Shown one piece after another: positions 7,929 through 17,288 of a stretch of DNA of 64,000 nt. Position 1 is the first letter of the stretch, and each line of letters starts with the position of its first letter. The notes below the pieces were generated by a model. The model ran no database searches. It had not been told where the DNA came from and saw nothing but the letters and a program-made list of their open reading frames with translations. Source of the DNA: Hydrogeniiclostridium mannosilyticum (GTDB lineage: Bacteria; Bacillota; Clostridia; Oscillospirales; Acutalibacteraceae); NCBI RefSeq assembly GCF_003268275.1, contig NZ_QLYR01000002.1:277364-341363 (forward strand), in the 5' to 3' direction. The position numbers and the translations under genes were made by a program.

Positions 7929-9119
7929 TTATTCAAATCCGTCGCAGATATAATCAAGCCGTTCGACGGAGGCGCCGTTTTTCCAGTAGACGCGCGGAAC
8001 GCGCTTGCTGACGTTGCATAGTAATTCATAGGAGATAGTGCCGAGCTTTTCCGCCAGCTCCCCGGCAGAGATACCAAGCCCAAAAAGCTCGACCTCATCC
8101 TCTGTGCGCACGTCCTGAAGCCCGGTGAGGTCCACCATCAGCTGGTCCATACAGATGCGGCCGATGATGGGCACGGGCCGCCCGTGTACCAGCACATAAG
8201 CGCCCTGGTCGCACAGGGCGCGGGGGTAACCGTCGGCATAGCCGATGGGAACGGTACCGACGGTCATTGGGCGGCTGGCGGTGAAACGGCGTCCATAGCT
8301 GACAGATACGCCGGGCTGAATTTCCTTGACCATGGAGAGGACGCTTTTCAGGGTCATAACGGGCCGGTAGTCCATCCTGCACCGCATTTGCGTAGAGGGG
8401 CTGAGGCCGTAAAGGATAATGCCGGGGCGCACCATGTCCAACTGGTATTCGGGGTAATCCAACACCGCCGCGGAGTTGGCGCAGTGGCGGATGGTGAAGG
8501 TGATTCCCCGCCCGGCGAGCGCATCGATGGCGCCGCAAAAAGCATGGTATTGCGCCTGGGTATATGCCCGCCCGGCTTCGCCCTCGTCCGCGGCGGCAAA
8601 GTGTGTGAAGATGCCCTCCGAAACCAGGCCGGGCAGGCGGCAGGCCGCCGCCATTTCCTCCAGTGCCTTGCCGTCCTGATCCGGGTGCTGGTAAAAGAAA
8701 CCAATGCGCGACATGCCGGTATCTACCTTGATGTGGCTTTTAATCTGTACGTCCATCCGCACCGCACATCGTGAGAGCTCCCTGGCGTAATCGAGTGAAT
8801 AGACCGCCTGAGAAACCTTCAGCGCATCCAGCTGCCCCGCCATGGCGGGGGGCGTGTAGCCGAGAATCAGAATCGGCAGCCGGATGCCGCCTGCGCGGAG
8901 CTGGGAGGCCTCCTCCAGATTGGAAACGGCGAACCAGTCGGCGCCAAGCTCCTCGTACTCCTTGCAGAGCACAACCGCTCCGTGCCCGTAACCATCCGCT
9001 TTGACTACACAGCAGATTTTTGTCTGCGGCTTCAGCCGCGCCTTAATTTCATGAAAATTATGGGCCAACGCCTCCAGGTCAATTTCGGCCCAGGTGCGCT
9101 TTAAATCAATGATACTCAT
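7929..9119 (-). CDS. alr: Alanine racemase
   Basis: 396 aa, normal length for Alr. PLP is held by the lysine in VVKADGYGHGAV (K40); the second catalytic base is the tyrosine in VSYGRRF near residue 273; the substrate-binding stretch RIGFF and the C-terminal block IGRICMDQLMVDLT are also present. It interconverts L- and D-alanine for peptidoglycan. It lies 18 bp downstream of purL on the same strand and may be co-transcribed; the bidirectional hairpin at 7880-7919 ends the unit. In spore formers some alr genes act in the spore; nothing here tells which role this one has. Confidence 0.96.
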   Translation of the reverse strand: MSIIDLKRTWAEIDLEALAHNFHEIKARLKPQTKICCVVKADGYGHGAVVLCKEYEELGADWFAVSNLEEASQLRAGGIRLPILILGYTPPAMAGQLDALKVSQAVYSLDYARELSRCAVRMDVQIKSHIKVDTGMSRIGFFYQHPDQDGKALEEMAAACRLPGLVSEGIFTHFAAADEGEAGRAYTQAQYHAFCGAIDALAGRGITFTIRHCANSAAVLDYPEYQLDMVRPGIILYGLSPSTQMRCRMDYRPVMTLKSVLSMVKEIQPGVSVSYGRRFTASRPMTVGTVPIGYADGYPRALCDQGAYVLVHGRPVPIIGRICMDQLMVDLTGLQDVRTEDEVELFGLGISAGELAEKLGTISYELLCNVSKRVPRVYWKNGASVERLDYICDGFE

Positions 9120-9137
9120 TCGGTTGCATTCCTTTAC

Positions 9138-12100
9138 TCAGCGGAAATAAGCCACGCCGGATTCAAAAATACGTTGATCCTTTTCAAAGGGAACGTTTTT
9201 ATAAAGATGGCTGCCCTTGCGTTCCGAGTGGCCCATCTTGCCGAGGATGCGCCCGTCGGGGCTGGTGATGCCCTCAACAGCGCAGACGGATCCGTTGGGG
9301 TTCCAGGGGATTTCACCGCTTGGTATGCCTTCAGGCGTTACATATTGGGTAGCGATTTGGCCATTGGCAATGAGCTGCTTCATGGTCCGCCCGTCCGCGA
9401 CAAAGCGGCCCTCGCCATGGGAGACCGGAACCGCAAATACATCGCCAGCCTGGACGCCGGAGAACCAAGGCGATTTCACGCTGGTGACGCGCGTATAGGC
9501 CATGTGGGAAACGTGGCGGCCCAGCGTGTTAAAGGTCAGCGTGGGGGCGTTGTCAGCCGGTTCGGTAATTCTGCCATAGGGTACCAGGCCCAGCTTGATT
9601 AAAGCCTGGAAGCCGTTGCAGATGCCGAGCATCAGGCCGTCGCGTTTTTCCAACAGGCCGGCGACCGCCTCGGAGATGCGCGGGTTGCGGAAGGTGGTGG
9701 CGATGAATTTGCCAGAACCGTCGGGCTCGTCGCCGCCGGAGAAGCCGCCGGGCAGCATGATAATTTGAGATTGCCGGATCATTTGCTCCATGCGGCCAAT
9801 GGTCTCTTCGATGCCCTCGGGAGACAGGTTTCGCACCACAAGGATCTGCGGGTCGGCGCCGGCTGCCTCAAAGGCGCGCGCGGTGTCATATTCCGTATTG
9901 GTGCCGGGGAAAACCGGGATAAAGACCCGCGGACGGGCCGCTGCTCCCAAATGAACCGACGGGGCTTTAGCGGAGCGTTCGCCGTAAAGCGGAATTTCCT
10001 CGCTCAACGGTACCGCCTTTTCCCGGGTGGGGAATACCTTTTCCAGTGTGGAGTCCCAGGCGGCAGCCAGATCGTCCAGCGGCAGTACGGCGCCGTCCAG
10101 CACAATTTCCGGGGCCTCGGTGACCGTGCCGACTAGGAAGGCCTCCGCAGGCAGCCCGGCATCCGCCGCAAGCTCAACGACCAGAGATCCGGATACCGGC
10201 GCAAACAGCGTGAGCGGGTCGCGCATGGTTTTCTCCAGCCGGACACCCAGGCGGTTGCCGAAGGCCATCTTGGCGACGGCGGCGGCAATGCCGCCCTCCT
10301 TGACGACAGAAGCGGAGAGAATGGATTGATTTTCAATCAAGGTCCGGATTTTTTCATACCAGGCGGGCAGCTCCTCCCACTTTGGCAGCAGCGTGCCGTT
10401 GTCCTCGGGCAGCGGGAACGCCGCAACGCGGGAGCCCGCCTTTTGCAGGGCCGCGCTCAGCGTTTTGCTGGCCTTGGTCATGGTAACGGCAAAGCTGACC
10501 AGCGTCGGAGGGACGTCCAAATCCTCAAAGCTGCCGGACATGCTGTCCTTGCCGCCGATGGCGGGCAGACCCAGCTTCAGCTGGGCGGTTAAAGCGCCGA
10601 GCAGGGCTGCCGCGGGTTTGCCCCAACGCTCCGGCTTGTCGCGCAGGCGCTCAAAATATTCCTGGAAGGTAAGGCGCGCCTTCATAGGATCCGCGCCCAC
10701 GGCGGCGAGCTTAGAAAGGCTTTCCACCACGGCGTAAGCCGCGCCGTGGAAAGGAGAAAAGCGGGAAATGCCCGGAATAAAGCCATAACTCATGGCGGTA
10801 GCGTCATCGGTTTCGCCGTGGTCCACGGGAACCTTGGCAACCATGGCGTCCTCAGGAGTCAACTGGTATTTGCCGGCATAGGGCATGAGCACCGTTGCCG
10901 CGCCGATGGAGGCATCAAAGCGCTCCACCAGCCCGCGCTGTCCGCAGACCTCCAAGCGGGCCAGGTTTTCCCGGAAGGCTTGCGCCAGCGGCTTATCCCT
11001 CAGCACGGCGGGCACCTGGTTGCGGTAATAGGCGCCGGCCTCTGGGGCCTCTATCCGCACGTCGGCCTCCTGTGTGACGCCGTTTGTGTCCAGGAAGGAG
11101 CGCGCAATATCGACGATGCGGTCGCCGCGCCAGGTCATGCGCAGGCGCGGGCTTTCCGTGACTTCGGCCACAACGCAGGCGTCCAGGTTCTCCTTGGCCG
11201 CCTCCGCGATGAAACGGTCTACATCTGCGGCAGCCAGCACCACAGCCATGCGCTCCTGGCTTTCGGAAATTGCCAGCTCAGTGCCGTCCAGGCCTTCATA
11301 TTTTTTCGGAACACGGTCGAGCTCAATGGCAAGGCCGTCCGCCAGCTCGCCGATGGCAACGCAGACGCCGCCTGCGCCAAAATCGTTGCAGCGCTTGATG
11401 AGTTGGGAAACCTGCGGGTTGCGGAACAGGCGCTGCAGCTTGCGCTCGGTCGGCGGGTTACCCTTCTGAACCTCCGCGCCGCAAACTTCAACCGATTGCA
11501 GGGTGTGCGCCTTGCTGGAGCCCGTAGCGCCGCCGATGCCGTCGCGGCCCGTGGCGCCGCCAAGCAGAACCACCACGTCGCCGGGGGCGGGGCGTTCACG
11601 TACAACATTGCTCTTTGGCGAGGCGCCGATTACCGCGCCGATCTCCAGGCGTTTTGCCACATAGCCGGGGTCGTAGAGCTCCGTGACCTGTCCGGTGGCC
11701 AGGCCGATCTGGTTGCCGTAGGAGCTGTAGCCCTGCGCGGCCCCTGTGGTGATTTTGCGTGAGGGCAGCTTGCCTTCCAGCGTCTTTTCAAAGGGCACGG
11801 TCGGGTCACCGGAGCCGGTCACACGCATGGCCTGGTAAACATAAGAGCGTCCGGAAAGCGGGTCGCGGATTGCGCCGCCAAGGCAGGTAGCCGCACCGCC
11901 GAAAGGTTCAATTTCCGTCGGGTGGTTGTGTGTTTCATTTTTGAACTGAATCAGCCAGGGCTCGGTTTTGCCGTCGATGGTAACCGGCGCCTCGATGGAG
12001 CAGGCGTTAATTTCCTCACTGAGATCTAGGTCGGGAATCAGGCCGCGCTTACGCAGCAGCTTCATGCCAATGACTGCCATATCCATCAGTGAGACAGGCT

Positions 12101-12923
12101 TTTGCTCCGCGAGGCCGCCATACACCTCGCCGCGGGCGTCCATATAGGCGTCCAGCGCCTGCTGAATGGCGCCGCTTACGGCCTGCTGCCGGCTTTTTTC
12201 AATTTCAATGGTTCTCAGGCGGGTGGAAAAGGTCGTATGGCGGCAGTGGTCGCTCCAGTAGGTGTCAATGACGCGCAGCTCCGTCACGGAGGGGTCGCGG
12301 TGCTCCTGATCGGAAAAATAATGCTGGCAGAAAGCAAGATCCTCCAGGCTCATGGCAAAGCCCATGGTGTCATAATACCGCTTCAGCTCCTCCGCATTCC
12401 AGGTAATAAAGCCGCTTACCCGTGCAACGCTGGCAGGGACGTCTGCCTGCTGCTCCAGTGTCTCGGGCTTTTCCAAAGAAGCCAGGCGGCTTTCTACCGG
12501 GTTGATCAGGTAGGATTTGATTTTCTCCATCTCCCCGGCAGAAACATCTCCGGCGACAGCTACCACACGGGCGGTCACCACAGTGGGCCGCTCCCCCTGT
12601 GTGAGCAGCTGCACGCACTGCGCGGCGGAGTCTGCGCGCTGGTCATACTGGCCGGGTAGGTACTCCATGGCAAAAACCTGGTAGCCCGCCGGAACCGGAT
12701 AGACCTCATCATAGACGTCGTCTACATTAGGCTCAGAAAAAATCGTGGTGCGCGCCGCGGCAAACTCCTCCGGCTTGAGGCCGGAAATGTCATAGCGGTT
12801 GAGCAGTTTTACATCCGTAACGCCGAGAAGGCCTAGGTTTTGGCGCAGGTCGTCGCAGACCTGCCGGGCCGCTACATCGAACCCGGGCTTTTTTTCTACA
12901 AATACTCTGATAACGTCAGACAT
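9138..12923 (-). CDS. purL: Phosphoribosylformylglycinamidine synthase, single-chain PurL with glutaminase domain
   Basis: 1261 aa: the long single-chain FGAM synthase form that combines PurS-like, PurL and PurQ functions. The N-terminal ~200 residues are PurS/linker-like; two AIR-synthase modules follow (ETHNHPTEIEPFGGAATCLGG binding phosphate/ATP; GGKDSMSGSFEDLDVPPTLV in the second half). The C-terminal ~250 residues form a class I glutamine amidotransferase with the Cys nucleophile in GICNGFQALIKLGL (~1100) and His/Glu region VSHGEGRFV. It converts FGAR plus glutamine and ATP to FGAM in purine synthesis. Other pur genes are absent from the window. Starts at ATG 12923. Confidence 0.96.
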   Translation of the reverse strand: MSDVIRVFVEKKPGFDVAARQVCDDLRQNLGLLGVTDVKLLNRYDISGLKPEEFAAARTTIFSEPNVDDVYDEVYPVPAGYQVFAMEYLPGQYDQRADSAAQCVQLLTQGERPTVVTARVVAVAGDVSAGEMEKIKSYLINPVESRLASLEKPETLEQQADVPASVARVSGFITWNAEELKRYYDTMGFAMSLEDLAFCQHYFSDQEHRDPSVTELRVIDTYWSDHCRHTTFSTRLRTIEIEKSRQQAVSGAIQQALDAYMDARGEVYGGLAEQKPVSLMDMAVIGMKLLRKRGLIPDLDLSEEINACSIEAPVTIDGKTEPWLIQFKNETHNHPTEIEPFGGAATCLGGAIRDPLSGRSYVYQAMRVTGSGDPTVPFEKTLEGKLPSRKITTGAAQGYSSYGNQIGLATGQVTELYDPGYVAKRLEIGAVIGASPKSNVVRERPAPGDVVVLLGGATGRDGIGGATGSSKAHTLQSVEVCGAEVQKGNPPTERKLQRLFRNPQVSQLIKRCNDFGAGGVCVAIGELADGLAIELDRVPKKYEGLDGTELAISESQERMAVVLAAADVDRFIAEAAKENLDACVVAEVTESPRLRMTWRGDRIVDIARSFLDTNGVTQEADVRIEAPEAGAYYRNQVPAVLRDKPLAQAFRENLARLEVCGQRGLVERFDASIGAATVLMPYAGKYQLTPEDAMVAKVPVDHGETDDATAMSYGFIPGISRFSPFHGAAYAVVESLSKLAAVGADPMKARLTFQEYFERLRDKPERWGKPAAALLGALTAQLKLGLPAIGGKDSMSGSFEDLDVPPTLVSFAVTMTKASKTLSAALQKAGSRVAAFPLPEDNGTLLPKWEELPAWYEKIRTLIENQSILSASVVKEGGIAAAVAKMAFGNRLGVRLEKTMRDPLTLFAPVSGSLVVELAADAGLPAEAFLVGTVTEAPEIVLDGAVLPLDDLAAAWDSTLEKVFPTREKAVPLSEEIPLYGERSAKAPSVHLGAAARPRVFIPVFPGTNTEYDTARAFEAAGADPQILVVRNLSPEGIEETIGRMEQMIRQSQIIMLPGGFSGGDEPDGSGKFIATTFRNPRISEAVAGLLEKRDGLMLGICNGFQALIKLGLVPYGRITEPADNAPTLTFNTLGRHVSHMAYTRVTSVKSPWFSGVQAGDVFAVPVSHGEGRFVADGRTMKQLIANGQIATQYVTPEGIPSGEIPWNPNGSVCAVEGITSPDGRILGKMGHSERKGSHLYKNVPFEKDQRIFESGVAYFR

Positions 12924-13258
12924 ATTTCCCCCGTTCCGGCCAAAAGGCCAACTGTAAAATTCCTATTTATTCTGTTTTATATTTTATCATATTATGAGGT
13001 GGGAATAAAGGGGATAAGGTGCACAATTTCCGCGCCGGCTTTTCCGATCCCTTGTGGCGGATTTTTGCAGAGATGCGGCTTACGTCCGTTGCAGCGAGGT
13101 TCCCAGGGTCTGCTGTGGAAAACTTATACAGCGATATTGTCATCGATACACGGATATCTCCCGGCTTCATAGCGCACCGCGCCCAGATCGGTATGCAACC
13201 GTGTGCCTTGTGCCGGAGGCCGAAGCAACTGCCAGGGATTAATTGCCCCGGCGGGTAT

Positions 13259-13287
13259 TTGACAATGAATTTAATCTTAGCTATAAT
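13259..13287 (+). promoter_or_regulatory. Promoter of the family 2 glycosyltransferase
   Basis: TTGACA (13259-13264), 17-bp spacer, TATAAT (13282-13287), 52 bp before the start codon. The 12924-13258 stretch otherwise shows no gene or recognisable riboswitch. Confidence 0.85.
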
Positions 13288-13339
13288 TAATTTTATAAAA
13301 TAAGGGAAATGCATCCCTGAATATGGAAAGGTGGACGTA

Positions 13340-14317
13340 ATGCCTGAAATTACGGTGATTGTCCCGGTTTATAAGGTGGAACCCTATTTGGAGACCTGTG
13401 TTAATTCAATATTGGCGCAGACTTTTACGGATTATGAGATTTTATTGATAGATGATGGCTCACCGGATAGTTGCGGCGAGATATGTGATGCATTCGAAAA
13501 AAAGTATCCTTTTATTAAGGCGGTTCATTGTGAAAATGGTGGGTTAAGCGCTGCACGTAATGTTGGAATAACGCAGGCAAAGGGCAGGTATTTATCATTC
13601 ATTGATAGCGATGATTTTATCGCGCCCGATATGCTGGAAACGCTTTACCGCTTGATAACGGACAATCAGGCAGATATTTCCGCCTGTGGAATAATGGACT
13701 GCTTTGGGGAACGGAAAACGCTTCGCTGCCCTGCCGGGCAAACGATTATTTGCGATGCCGAGAAGGGGATCCGTATTATTCTAGCGGGGGAGAAGCTGTC
13801 TGTAAATGCAGTAAATAAATTATATAAAAAGAGTTTATTTGATAATATTCGTTTCCCTGTCGGTAAGACAAGCGAAGACGCTTTCGTAATGATTAAGCTC
13901 TTTGGCCTGGCGGCTACAGTTGCAATTACGACAGACCCAAAATATTTTTATATTCATCGGGAAGATAGTATTACAACGAAGGATTACCGCCCAAGTGACC
14001 TAGCGGTAATAGAGGCCTATGAACAAAATTTTCAATATATCAGGAAGGCTTATCCGTCGTTGGAGCAGCAGGCGGAGTTTCGGTGGCTGTGGTCTTATTG
14101 GTATATTTTAGAGAAAATGGTATTCAGTACAAAAATGGAGTATGACGGGGATCGAAAAAAGATCATTCTTTTTTTGCGGAAGAAGATGGGGCGTGTTCTG
14201 AGAAACCCCTATTTCAGTAAAAAGCGTAAATTAGTGGCGTTAACCCTGATGATTAATTGGAACCTATATCGGAGGATTACCCTTAAGCAAAAAAGCTACA
14301 GAAGAAAAAATATTTAG
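13340..14317 (+). CDS. Glycosyltransferase family 2
   Basis: 325 aa from ATG 13340 (AAAGGTGG five bases upstream; the GTG three codons earlier lies within that site). GT-A fold: MPEITVIVPVYKVEPYLETCVNSILAQTF, DYEILLIDDGSPDSCGEICD, GGLSAARNVGITQAKGRYLSFIDSDDFI with the DxD metal/nucleotide-sugar motif, then a basic C-terminus (KKMGRVLRNPYFSKKRKL). Likely adds a sugar to a surface polysaccharide or glycolipid; donor and acceptor are unknown. No transmembrane segment. It is clearly more AT-rich than its neighbours and stands alone between purL and a convergent gene, which suggests acquisition by transfer. Confidence 0.88.
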   Translation: MPEITVIVPVYKVEPYLETCVNSILAQTFTDYEILLIDDGSPDSCGEICDAFEKKYPFIKAVHCENGGLSAARNVGITQAKGRYLSFIDSDDFIAPDMLETLYRLITDNQADISACGIMDCFGERKTLRCPAGQTIICDAEKGIRIILAGEKLSVNAVNKLYKKSLFDNIRFPVGKTSEDAFVMIKLFGLAATVAITTDPKYFYIHREDSITTKDYRPSDLAVIEAYEQNFQYIRKAYPSLEQQAEFRWLWSYWYILEKMVFSTKMEYDGDRKKIILFLRKKMGRVLRNPYFSKKRKLVALTLMINWNLYRRITLKQKSYRRKNI

Positions 14318-14319
14318 AG

Positions 14320-14363
14320 CACGAAATCGGAGGCGGGGCTACCCCCGCCTCCGATTTCGTGCC
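14320..14363. terminator. Strong bidirectional terminator (20-bp perfect stem)
   Basis: Two 20-base complementary arms (14320-14339 and 14344-14363) with a 4-nt loop between convergent genes. Confidence 0.9.
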
Positions 14364-14372
14364 TTTATCCGG

Positions 14373-15512
14373 TTACGCCTCCCCGGTGATGCGGATATCG
14401 ATGCCGTTGACCTCCACACCCTCGTCAGCGCGGATAAGGATGTATCTGGCGCCATTGAGGATGCGGGTTTCAATCAGGTCGCTGCGTTCCGGGTTCACCC
14501 GGATGGTGACGTCGGGCGTCCGGACCTCAAACTGCCGGTCATCGACGAGGTTGCGCGGGCTGAGGCAGGTGTCCGCGCCAAACTCGGCGTCATATTTCCG
14601 GTCGAAGGCCGCGACGTGTTCCCCGGACACACCGCTGTGCTCCAGCACGCTCTTGACCGTATCCTTTGAGACGACCAGCGGTTCCGGTTCTTTATTCGCC
14701 TTATGCTCCTCAATCATCTCGCGGAATTGCTCGTGAACCGTTTGAAGCACATCGTAATGGCATTCTTCGGCAAGCGTTTCGCTCAAAATACTCTGGAAGG
14801 CTTCCTTTTGCTCAGCGGCGGGAACGGGGGCCTCCAGGCGGAAAACCGCCTCAATGAACTCCGGGTGGTTCTCTGTGAGGTTGCGGGTATAGTACAGGGC
14901 ATTGTATATGTTGGTGCTTCGGTCGTCAAAGGCCGGGAAGAGGAAACCGAGCTCCGGCGGAGAAACAAGCCAGTCCGGCCTTAAGCTGTGGAAGGAATTT
15001 TCGGGAACATAGTAGCAGAGTGCCGGCTTGGTCATTTTTACCGGGCAGACACTGCACAAAATGTAAGAATAAATCTCTGATGAGGCATCGTCCAGCGTTT
15101 CCCCGTCCTTGGAGCGGAAGGGGACGTCATAGGTGTCATGGGCAAGCAGAATCAGATAAGGCCCCTCCAAATTGACCGCATCGATAACGCGTTGGTAGAA
15201 GGCCCGCACCGCATCGTCCTCCTTGAGGGAGGAGCCCCGCAGCGCCATCAACAGCTTGTGCTCCTCGCCGTCCACCACCTGCTCGGTGGCAAAGGCGAGG
15301 CCGACCAGATTTTTGCCCAGCGTCCCGGAGAGGGTGCGCTTCAGGGTGGTGAGGATTTTTTCCCCCTCTTCCTGCGGCATCAGGGCGAGCGATTGATCAA
15401 ACTCAGAGACAATCTCCCGTTTATCGTTGACATAGCAGCCGCGCACATGGGTGATATTGCTTTTATCGGGGCGGAACCGGCGGCGGATTTCCGCTATTTC
15501 TTTTTCATTCAT
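14373..15512 (-). CDS. DUF4317-family protein
   Basis: 379 aa from ATG 15512, preceded by AAAGGA; an apparently longer frame begins at 15593 but a consensus promoter (15565-15593) overlaps it, so the shorter start is right. The protein (MNEKEIAEIRRRFRPDKSNI, THVRGCYVNDKREIVSEFDQSL, ICSVCPVKMTKPALCYY region) matches my memory of DUF4317, a soluble family of unknown function common in Clostridia. No signal peptide or membrane segment. The C-terminal ~90 residues contain a small beta-rich part (VRTPDVTIRVNPERSDLIETRILNG). Monocistronic. Function unknown. Confidence 0.8.
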   Translation of the reverse strand: MNEKEIAEIRRRFRPDKSNITHVRGCYVNDKREIVSEFDQSLALMPQEEGEKILTTLKRTLSGTLGKNLVGLAFATEQVVDGEEHKLLMALRGSSLKEDDAVRAFYQRVIDAVNLEGPYLILLAHDTYDVPFRSKDGETLDDASSEIYSYILCSVCPVKMTKPALCYYVPENSFHSLRPDWLVSPPELGFLFPAFDDRSTNIYNALYYTRNLTENHPEFIEAVFRLEAPVPAAEQKEAFQSILSETLAEECHYDVLQTVHEQFREMIEEHKANKEPEPLVVSKDTVKSVLEHSGVSGEHVAAFDRKYDAEFGADTCLSPRNLVDDRQFEVRTPDVTIRVNPERSDLIETRILNGARYILIRADEGVEVNGIDIRITGEA

Positions 15513-15564
15513 ATTCACAGTCCTTTTCTGATTCCATTCATTGAAATCGTTGGAATTTTTATTC

Positions 15565-15593
15565 ATTATAGCACATGGGCGCGCCTGCTTCAA
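15565..15593 (-). promoter_or_regulatory. Promoter of the DUF4317 gene
   Basis: Minus strand TTGAAG (15588-15593), 17-bp spacer, TATAAT (15565-15570). Confidence 0.75.
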
Positions 15594-15720
15594 AATAATC
15601 TTGCTGTAGGATAGAGCGGAAAGCGGGGGGATTGCGTCGAGGCTGCGGCGATAAAATGTTTTTCCCGGGAGTGAAAAGCACCGGCAATATTTTTAAATAG
15701 AATCCGGTTGTAAAATACAA

Positions 15721-15746
15721 AAAAGGCAGCATAAACGCTGCCTTTT
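15721..15746 (-). terminator. Terminator of the sugar kinase operon
   Basis: AAAAGGCAGC/GCTGCCTTTT hairpin followed on the minus strand by T-rich sequence, just past the kinase stop. Confidence 0.8.
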
Positions 15747-15764
15747 GAACGGATGGAAAACGCT

Positions 15765-17288
15765 TTACAGGAGCTTTTGCAGGTCATCCCAGACAGGATC
15801 AAGCGCATCGAGTATTTTACAATACAATTGATAGCGCTGTTCCAGGTAGGGCCGGTTTTCCGCATTGGGATAAACGGCAGGGTTCACGGTGGACATCCTC
15901 TGCGCGGCCTGGGAAAGGTCCTGGTAATCGCCTGCGGCAACAGCAGCCGCCATGGCGCAGCCGAGCGCGCCTGTTTCCTTGACATCGACGGTTTCGATGG
16001 GATACCCCATGAGATCGGCAAAAATCTGCGTCCAGACCGCAGAACGTGCTACGCCCCCTGCCAGGCGGATGGACGCCGGCGGCGCGGAACGGGTAGCCAG
16101 CAGCTTGTCAAGGTGGTAACGGTGGGAGAAGGCAATACCCTCAAAGACACTGCGCATCAGGTGCTTGCGGGTGTGGTAGTTGCTCAGGCCGGTAAACGAT
16201 GCCTTGGCGTTGGGGTGAACGTTGCTTGCCATGAGGAATGGAGTAAAAATAGGGCAAAACTCGCTGGCGGGAATGTCCTCCACCCACTGGTCGGTCAGCT
16301 TGTAGACCGAGGTCCCATCCTTTTTAGCCTGTTCTCTCAGCTCCGGCAGCAGGGTTTTGACAAACCACTCATGGTTACCCGCCGAGGTGGCGCTGCTCTC
16401 CTCAATCAGGTAGTATTCCGGCAGGCAGAACAGGGAGTTCATCAATACCTTGCCGTCCAGAACCGGTTCCCGGCGGATGTACTCGTTTATACTCCAGGTG
16501 CCGGCAATCATGCAGATGTGCTCCTCGTCCGCGGCATTGACGGCAATGAGGCAGGCGTCGATGTCAAACATGCCGCCCGCGACCGGTGTGCCGGCCTTCA
16601 ACCCGGTTTTTTCAGCGGTTTCGCCGGTGATGCGGCCGCAGATATCCGTGGACTGGCGCAGTGGAGGCAGCTTATCCAGCCAGGCCTCCAGGCCGAACAG
16701 ACGCAGAAGCTCGGGATCATACCGGCGTGTTTTCAGGTTGACAAAGTTGGCGCCCGAGTAGTCGGTGATTTCGCCGTAGGCCTCCCCGGTCAGGCGGAAA
16801 CGCACATAATCTTTACACTCAAAAATCCACTGGGTTTTCTCCAGGCACTCCGGCTCGTGGTCCTGCAGCCAGGCCAGCAGCGAGACGGGCTGGCAGGCCA
16901 TAATATGCTGGCAGGATTTGGCGAACACCTTTTCAGCGGTACCGTCTTTTTCCCACCGAAGCGGGTATTCCCAGGCGCGGTTGTCCGTGGAGATGATGCC
17001 GGGGCGCGCGGGCCTGCCGTCCTTACCCCAGAGGTAGAGGCCCTTTCCATGCCCGCAGCAGGCGACGCCTGCGATGTCGGCGGCATCGATGCCTGTCTGT
17101 GCGATTACATCGCGGATAACGGTGCAATTGGCCTGCCACATCTCCTCCATGTCGCGCTCTGTAAAACCGGCGCGGGGAACCAGCATGGCGGTCTCTGTGG
17201 AGGCGACGCCCGCGCAGAAGCCGTCTTCGCGGTAAAGGGCGGCTTTCGTAGTGGTGCCGCCGTTGTCAATGCCCATGTAATATTTCAT
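15765..17288 (-). CDS. FGGY-family carbohydrate kinase (L-xylulokinase-like)
   Basis: 507 aa, the usual FGGY size. N-terminal ATPase phosphate-1 motif MGIDNGGTTTKAALY; ISTDNRAWEYP; GMFDIDACLIA and GTWSINEYI of the second domain; C-terminal GVARSAVWTQIFADLMGYPIE and ETGALGCAMAAAVAAG, the family signature region. FGGY kinases phosphorylate ketoses and polyols; with an L-ribulose-5-phosphate 3-epimerase-like gene directly upstream (4-bp ATGA overlap) an L-xylulose or related ketopentose is the most likely substrate, but that is inference from context. Last gene of a three-gene leftward operon. Confidence 0.85.
   Translation of the reverse strand: MKYYMGIDNGGTTTKAALYREDGFCAGVASTETAMLVPRAGFTERDMEEMWQANCTVIRDVIAQTGIDAADIAGVACCGHGKGLYLWGKDGRPARPGIISTDNRAWEYPLRWEKDGTAEKVFAKSCQHIMACQPVSLLAWLQDHEPECLEKTQWIFECKDYVRFRLTGEAYGEITDYSGANFVNLKTRRYDPELLRLFGLEAWLDKLPPLRQSTDICGRITGETAEKTGLKAGTPVAGGMFDIDACLIAVNAADEEHICMIAGTWSINEYIRREPVLDGKVLMNSLFCLPEYYLIEESSATSAGNHEWFVKTLLPELREQAKKDGTSVYKLTDQWVEDIPASEFCPIFTPFLMASNVHPNAKASFTGLSNYHTRKHLMRSVFEGIAFSHRYHLDKLLATRSAPPASIRLAGGVARSAVWTQIFADLMGYPIETVDVKETGALGCAMAAAVAAGDYQDLSQAAQRMSTVNPAVYPNAENRPYLEQRYQLYCKILDALDPVWDDLQKLL

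Noticed and set aside
10746-11762. Long plus-strand open frame within purL
   Set aside because: Antisense shadow caused by high GC; purL is unequivocal.
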